Made by a program: the position numbers and the translations under genes | In this document: positions 57,762-64,000 of the stretch, in pieces | Layout of the letters: every line of letters begins with the position of its first letter | How positions within the stretch are numbered: the stretch's first letter is position 1 | Assembly: GCA_026874595.1 (NCBI GenBank) | Contig: CM049314.1 | Location: forward strand, 36,251,229-36,315,228 | Reading direction: 5' to 3' | DNA from: Sipunculus nudus | Taxonomy: Eukaryota; Annelida; Sipuncula; Golfingiida; Sipunculidae | DNA: 64,000 nt | The notes under the pieces: model-generated | Database searches by the model: none | What the model saw: only the letters and a program-made list of their open reading frames with translations | What the model was told of the DNA's origin: nothing

Positions 57762-58595
57762 GTTTCAAGAAGAACACTGTTTTTTAATACTTCAACATGC
57801 AAACCAACAGTGAAAATTTCTGTTGTTTCAGAATAAGATAGCTGTGCTCAATTTGTTAGTGTCACCGTGAAAATGTTCAAAGAAAGAAAATCAACTCAAT
57901 CAGCACTGGACAAATTGCCATATTCAACTATAAATACTCATTCCAAATATTTTTTCTCTGGGTATACTCATCAATATGTAATTGCATTCCAGAAAACTTA
58001 GGAACACTTTTAACTGTACAAATGAGAGCGTTTACATAATTACATGACTTATTCAGTTTTACAAATCCACGTTTAATTGGTAATTGGGCAATTTCTGTTG
58101 AGAGGACTCTTAGGTCCTACATACCCTCCTTAATAATTACCAAACAAATGGAGCATATGTGCAGATGTGGCTGAGGGCTGTAGAAGCTATACACAATGAA
58201 CAAAGTTCCAGGTAAATTCCTTAAATAAATAGCTGCAGAGAAAATCTCTTTAAATAATCAATATACCATTTTTAGTTGCCAAAATTACAAGCAAATATTA
58301 GCTTGTGAGCAATCAGCCTTAAAATGAAACGAGTCAGCTACCGGATGTGTCATTATTCAGTGCAATGCGGATTCAGTGCTGACAAGAAGGCCAGATATCC
58401 ACCATTTGCTAGTGTGCCTTCAATTGATTGACATCTGAAATTGTAATATTAATTTGTAACTGAGACCTCCATAAAAAGAACATGTGATGATTCATGGACA
58501 CACCGTGGTTAAGACTGTTAAGAGCTTAAGTACCATTATGGATGTGTCAGTGAAAATGTCATAATTTAATATCAAATATTTATCAAATTTATCAA

Positions 58596-58598
<3 letters not shown>
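57760..58598. other. Single-copy stretch with a small complex block
   Basis: 58305-58445 is a compact, complex block with TTGATTGACATC (a PBX/MEIS-like site) near 58424. The rest is AT-rich. No gene. Confidence 0.35.

Positions 58599-58653
<55 letters not shown>
58599..58653. repeat. (TA)n microsatellite
   Basis: About 55 bp of uninterrupted TA, then TATGTATATG. Confidence 0.95.
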
Positions 58654-58659
<6 letters not shown>

Positions 58660-59229
58660 GTAAAATCTTTCAGGTTAAGATATTGTTCTGTAACAATATA
58701 ATTAAGACTATCTGTTCTACATGGAAGAAGATAAATGTATGACACATACTTTAATCTTTATATTTCTTGTTATTTTATGATCATATTAGTCTGCTTTTTA
58801 TCGTAAAAGGTTTCTAGCATTTCATAAACAGGGAACCTCCCTGATTTGCCACTCGTGAATTGGAAAAAAAATCAAAGATAATTCTTTCAAAAGTTTGGGG
58901 GAGTAAAACATTTAGAAGCCAAAACATCCAATCACACAGTAGATACTTTCTGGACATTTGGACATGAGACAGGATATATAAGAAACTGACCATTATCTCT
59001 TCAGGGCAAATCAAATTCCCTGATTTTCTCACTGATCTGAAGCATTTCTCTCAATTTCCCTGACTGAAAAAGTGATTCTTTTTTCCATGTTTTCTGTGTT
59101 TTCTAGGATGGGGGGGGGGGGGGGTCAAGCAAATAAGGATATCATAAATATTTAACAAAATAACTTGGTGGAATGGACAGCAACAGCATTCAGTGAACAT
59201 AATGATGTACATAAAATAAACATTACACC
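58654..59229. other. AT-rich stretch with a poly-G run
   Basis: A G15 run lies at 59110-59124. Otherwise plain sequence; the minus-strand frames at 58814-59032 and 59051-59284 have no domain. Confidence 0.4.
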
Positions 59230-59535
59230 AGGAGCATAATCTACCCTGACAGGAGCAGGGTACAAGTCTACAGATGATGGACATATTATATTATACATAA
59301 TAATAACTCTCCATGATCACCTGGTGTACATGCAGGTATAAGTACTTAAATGGGGCCATCTGGGCATAATTGTGTACACCCCTGACATGGGCAGGGTACC
59401 AGACTACAGATGACTGACATCTTATGTTAAACATAATACTAACTCTCATGGGCCACCTGGTGTTCGCACAGGTAAGAGGTCTTAAATGAGACCCTAAAGG
59501 CATGGTTGTGCACCCAGTGACCCCTGTGGGCCCCT
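59230..59535. repeat. 136-bp tandem repeat, two units plus partial ends
   Basis: CCCTGACAGGAGCAGGGTAC (59244) recurs as CCCTGACATGGGCAGGGTAC (59380). Both are followed by CTACAGATGA.TGACAT, a TTAWACATAATA.TAACTCTC segment, CACCTGGTGT.C..CAGGTA and TTAAATG. Each unit holds CACCTGGTG, a near-palindromic E-box. Open frames through it are artefacts. Confidence 0.75.
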
Positions 59536-60850
59536 GCATATGTACATATTAACCAAGTAACCTCCATGTGTACAGGCTGCCAGCAACTGGCTAAGCCAGA
59601 TGTTGTGACTGGCAGCCCTTCTGATAGTCTGGCTCAACAACAGTTTGAGCTTCAGCATCACATTAAGCTTTGTATTGTTGAGTAAAGAAATTAACTGTTT
59701 AATGGCAGCAACACTGATTACATCAACTTCTGTCATGCCTGAACATAGCATTTGGTGTGAGGCATCAAAATCAGTGCCACCTACCTGTACATACATAAAC
59801 TAAGGAGGCTTTCAAGAGAACTTTGCGTAAAATGCTAGCTCTAAACAACAAATCAGGTCCACAGATCATGCAATGCTGTCAGCATAGAAATACATCATCT
59901 TTCACACACACCCTCCCCAACAGCAATTAAATAACAGGGAATTCATTTCTCCAACAGTCACCAAATGATGTTATCATATGAACAATTATAAATTACAAGA
60001 AGAGTTTAATAGCATTCTCAGTTGCACTATAATAGTTATTATGTAAAATAAAGTTCTGTAAATATTGAAACATTTTTAAAAAACATTTCTTCCACATTTT
60101 ACAGCTCTCCTATAAACATAAATGAATCTAACTTCTAAGCTCTTACTGAACAATTAACTCTTACCCACCAGAACCTATGTCAAAGTGACCAAACAATGTG
60201 GAGACCTCTACAAAAGCTCAGTGTTATACAGTTCAGTTTGCACATCTTCATGACACTAAAGGTTATTAATAACTAAAATTACAAGCAGCCCGAAATATAT
60301 GCCCTGTTGCATGTATATACACTTTTTAATATATTTCATTTTCACATTATTTCCTATGGTCATATTAATTCACATTAGATCAAGAAAAAATTAAGAAAAA
60401 GTAACTACATGAAGAGCAATACTGGCAAAGCTAGATGGCATTTTATCAACATAAGCTCTGGGGTCTGACATTCTCGCGTGCTATAAATAAATATGGACAT
60501 TATCACAACTAGTCAATTAAGTTCATCTATGCTATAATAAAGGTAAAGTAATGCTGGTTTACACAGGTGAAGGTTCAGTTTTTATTCCACATTCCCTGTA
60601 TATTTATTAGAATTATCATCAAACAAGCTTTGAGCATAAAAAAGAAAGTGTAGATGGACTCTAACCAACATTGGAGCTATGTCATTTGAGATAAAACAAA
60701 TGCAGCACATGTATACAAGGGAGGATGTAGTGACAGACAATGCTTGCAAAATTCAGTAGCTGCTATCAGGTGACATAACAGCTTGTTCAGTACCCAGAAG
60801 GTCAAAAACACAAAAAGAGGGGCCTATTACAGCATTTATAACATGTCACA
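59536..60850. other. AT-rich stretch, nothing recognised
   Basis: The minus-strand open frame 59494-59796 (100 codons) overlaps the end of the tandem repeat and has no known domain. Confidence 0.4.
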
Positions 60851-61040
60851 GATATTCTAAAAACACAGCAGTAAACCCACTGGGGGAAGCTCGCTAGGCG
60901 ATATCATTTCCTACAGAGGAAGATAAAACATCATAAGAACTTGTACGGATGCTCCTAACATTCATACGACCAGCCTCCTTGTTCCTAGGGCAACGCATCT
61001 CCCGCTGTGAATGTATAAATGGTTGTGGACCAATATTGCA
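60851..61040. other. Higher-GC single-copy block, candidate regulatory element
   Basis: A short complex block with several CpGs, in AT-rich surroundings. No open frame. Confidence 0.22.
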
Positions 61041-62460
61041 CCAGCTATGTAGCCAGTGCACCTAGTGACTAGACATTTTTTTCCTACAACATTTTAAAAG
61101 ACAATGATTCTGGACCACAGGTTGCTGATGGAGTTAAGCATGTCACTGTATCATTTCACAAACTCAATAACTTTTCTCTTAATCTTCATTGTTTACGTAA
61201 TAACTAAACTCTAGTATGTGATGGATAGGCCTTGTTTGCTCCAACAATAGCACATTATAATCATGTGACAATGATAAAAGATATTTTACAATGACACATT
61301 TTTATGGAACATGACCATGTATTCCATCAGCAGTTCTAAGTCAAATGAACCTCAAGACTGCATCCCAGCCTCTGAAGCAATAATTGCATTTTTACCTCCA
61401 GTGCAATAATACCTGTCATCTTCTTCAGGCGTCATACATTTTATTGTACACCTGATCCTTTGGGGGTGGGAACCAGTCTACCAGTCTATAATTAACCATC
61501 TGGTACTTGCTAACTTTGCTACACTGCCTCCCTGTAACACTTGTTTATTACTACACCTTGAGTATATATCATCTGACATACACCAGCATCTACAGCTGCA
61601 ATACAATGTTGTTATATATCATGTACAGTTTTTTCTTGTTCTTTCCAATGCCCTCGCCCTTAATTTTGTTCTATTGTACAAAACTGTCTTTCGATTTATC
61701 TCTGAATTGTTTCCAGTGAGTCTGCTTGTCAGTTGTGATGACAGCTAGGGATTACAATCACATGCCATCTTCCTAACGGGGCTTTTGGAATTGTAAGGGG
61801 GATAAGAATCAATTAAATTATCCATTCTTTATTTTATTCTCATTTCAATCATTCCATTGGTAGTAAATTTCAAACTTTCTTTTTTACCAAAGAAAATATT
61901 TTACCACCATGGTATGAGTTGATTTTAGAAAGTAAAGGAATGATGCAGCGACTCTGGTTTATTGTGGCCATTTTATAAATTCCTATGCGCGGGTACCTGT
62001 CTTTCAGTATGCACTGTAACCAGCCCTACGGCAAATACATAATAAATAGCCTCCATATACAGTAATTAATTACATCCCATTCTTAACTCAGCATGAAGTC
62101 AGGGTTTTTGGTCTATTATCTGTGTATAAAATATCTTAAAAGTCTATTATATTCTGGATTTTTTTAAATTAAAATTTGATATATAGGTTAATGAGGTTGT
62201 GAACATCTCAAAGTGATTTAATTTGGTGTAAATCTCTGAGTAAATAACTGCAGATATGTGGGCTTTTAATGAGTTTGACAGCATGTATCACCTCTGCAGG
62301 TAATCACATGACATGTACACGTAGCTCATGAAGTGTGGGTATACATGACATGACAACATTTAGAAGAATGACGTCATACTATGTGGACTGTTCCTTGAAA
62401 GGAATCTTTAGATCAGTTAGCATACAGCATGATGATTGGTGTTAATTTTATGGACATGTG
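61041..62460. other. AT-rich stretch, nothing recognised
   Basis: The open frame at 61507-61719 has a tyrosine- and leucine-rich product with no domain. No repeats recognised. Confidence 0.4.
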
Positions 62461-62464
62461 CATA

Positions 62465-62621
62465 TACAGTGAAACCTGCGTAGAAGGACCACCCGTGGAA
62501 CATGCCAAAAGTGGCCATATTCAACAGGTGGTCTTAAATTATTAGACAGGTCCGTGATAACTAATGTGAATACAAGGGTGGTCTTAATAGGCAGATGGCC
62601 TTTCAGACAGGCTTCCCTGTA
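62465..62621. mobile_element. MITE with TA-flanked TACAGTGAAACCTG ends
   Basis: The left terminus TACAGTGAAACCTG (62465-62478) pairs with the right terminus CAGGCTTCCCTGTA (62608-62621), 12 of 14 complementary. TA sits at both outer edges, as expected for Tc1/mariner-type target sites. The interior repeats 'aaggaccaccc', 'aggtggtctta' and 'gggtggtctta' in inverted orientation, so much of the 157-bp element can fold. It is related in theme to 15892-16074 and 8238-8400. Confidence 0.65.
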
Positions 62622-63190
62622 ATTGAAAGCAGAAATATAAAACATTGATGGTTTGTGCTCAAAGTATTCCAAGTTAATTTTCATGTTTGCTGGTATCATT
62701 ATTAACCTGTACATATTTCATAAGGCCTTACACTACTTTGATCAAAGGTTTCCGACCAAAATAATTGATGTACTAATTTATAAATTAGTAGTATTATCTG
62801 AGATAATTATAAATATGCACAAAAAGCAAGAAAATTAAATAAAATTTCATTTCATTGTTACACTCAAAACAAGATGTTGCTATTGGTATTGCAAATTACA
62901 TACTGAAAAATACAAAAGGGCTAGCCAACACCAAGTACAGATTTTTCAAATATAAAAGATGCCACCTTTATTGCAAAAAATCCTTCTGAATTATATGATA
63001 CACTATTTTATTGTACAAAATTATTAATAATTACATGGTATCTCATTTTATAGAAAGATGTCCCATTTTTTATAAAATATCTAGACAAGCCAATATTTTT
63101 AGGAAATATACTTAATTGCATAACATCCCACTAAATTAGAAAGCTGACCCACTTTATTGCATGTGGCTTGACTCCAAAGCTAATATTTTA
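62622..63190. other. AT-rich stretch, nothing recognised
   Basis: No gene or repeat family seen. Confidence 0.45.
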
Positions 63191-63480
63191 AGGGTGGGGT
63201 TAGAAAGTGAAGGTGTCCGACTCCGGTGATTCAAAAGAAATCATGAGGTCACAACGTCTTGTTTATTCCTGTCCTGTCGTTCAATTCCAGGTCCCTTGTC
63301 CTCTCGACACCTATAACCCCAAGCATAAAGACTATACAGCGACATAAACCGGGAACGAGCAGAGGTCTCTACCATAAAGACACCACTGAAGAAGGACATA
63401 TTTGTCCTGTAAAAACGTCTATACAAGGCTGTATTGCCGTGCTGTAATCCCTGTCTATGACATAAAAGTTGGGTGTACTG
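63191..63480. promoter_or_regulatory. Candidate cis-regulatory block
   Basis: This is complex sequence with raised GC and CpGs (63215-63445). Open frames lie on opposite strands over the same bases (63241-63426 minus, 63259-63447 plus). This points to composition rather than coding. Confidence 0.25.
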
Positions 63481-63982
63481 AACAACACCAAGTATCCCTG
63501 TGACATACTTAATATATAAACAGTATATTACACAAGGCTTGTCTGAAAGTTTTGTTGACTGGTGTGTTTGGAAATAATGTGAAATATAATTATTAATTAA
63601 ATTAATAATACCTTATTTTTTCTATTAATTTGAGGTGGATGGTGTGAATTTCAATGATTCAATGATGTGAAAAGCATTATATACATGTCTGACAACTGAC
63701 TGAGATAACTATCTTTAATTTACATACTTGGTCCTGTGTGAGATTCAAATACACACAAAATATTCCCAACCAGCCTGGTGCTTTAGGCTATATTTAATAT
63801 TTGAAAAAATGTATTGCTCACTGCATAGGATTGTAAAGACAAGACCTCATTAACAGCATATTCATGCATATCAAAGGTATATACAAAAAATGTACGTACA
63901 AACAAATACAATTTTTGCTGTATATTTCATGAATTAATTAAGGTACCCTTACAAAATTCACACTAATTCCATGCTTGCATAA
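63481..63982. other. AT-rich stretch, nothing recognised
   Basis: No gene or repeat family seen. Confidence 0.45.
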
Positions 63983-64000
63983 AAAAACAAGGGACCTATG
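63983..64000. repeat. Start of a dispersed repeat cut by the window edge
   Basis: AAAAAACAAGGGACCTATG is identical in layout to the boundary at 29687-29705 (AACAAGGGACCTATGGGTCAC). Another element of that family probably continues to the right. Confidence 0.5.

Noticed and set aside
57557-57787. Open frame with Ser-Leu and Tyr-Ile repeats
   Set aside because: It is the (TC)n-(TA)n microsatellite in translation.

Overview
This window looks like animal nuclear DNA. It is AT-rich and repeat-rich, with no long open frame, no operon-like packing and no bacterial or phage gene. The longest open frames are about 120 to 137 codons, and none encodes a domain I recognise. The repeat families suggest a marine invertebrate, most likely a mollusc (bivalve-like). 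These are tandem-core elements with a (RGAC)n microsatellite and a terminal stem-loop, TGACCTTGACCTTTGACC-type dispersed repeats, and recurring AACAAGGGACCCATGGGTCAC boundaries. That identification rests on recalled repeat style, not on a database match. I find no protein-coding exon, tRNA, rRNA or CRISPR array that I can support. The window is therefore best read as a gene desert or part of a very long intron. LAYOUT. 1-3.2 kb: single-copy AT-rich DNA with visibly more CpG before 1.6 kb, then a poly-C run and a duplicated CACGTG-bearing 30-mer. 3.2-4.6 kb: a degenerate tandem array with a unit of about 355 bp, centred on the palindrome ACCTGTACAGGT. 4.6-28.8 kb: mostly single-copy DNA with non-repetitive, higher-GC blocks that look like candidate cis-regulatory elements (about 7.6, 10.3, 14.7, 15.6, 19.7, 21.2, 22.3 and 25.6 kb) and a few small MITE-like elements. 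28.8-33.7 kb: a repeat cluster made of nuclear-receptor-half-site repeats, an 8-monomer 180-bp array element and a 0.66-kb dispersed repeat. 34.46-35.25 kb: a well-delimited non-autonomous hAT transposon with an 8-bp target duplication. 35.6-37.5 kb: more candidate regulatory blocks. 39.2-45.0 kb: a second repeat cluster with a regular 148-bp array, a 2-kb-offset duplication, and a second copy of the 0.66-kb repeat. 46-48 kb: candidate regulatory blocks. 48.6-50.4 kb: a second copy of the 180-bp-array element, interrupted by another element, followed directly by a MITE with long terminal inverted repeats. 50.4-64 kb: mostly single-copy DNA with long (TA)n tracts, G-runs, a 136-bp tandem duplication, a stem-loop element, a MITE and several candidate regulatory blocks. 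HOW THE PARTS FIT. At least five repeat families share one plan: a tandem core, then a GACA/GGAC-type microsatellite, then a 3' stem-loop and a short A-rich tail. From established knowledge this matches non-autonomous Helitron-like elements of the Helentron/HINE class (DINE-1 of flies, the 'pearl' elements of bivalves). No Rep/helicase coding sequence is present, so all would depend on a source elsewhere. I infer that the window is a regulatory landscape colonised by non-autonomous DNA transposons. Conservation of the single-copy blocks cannot be judged from one sequence.
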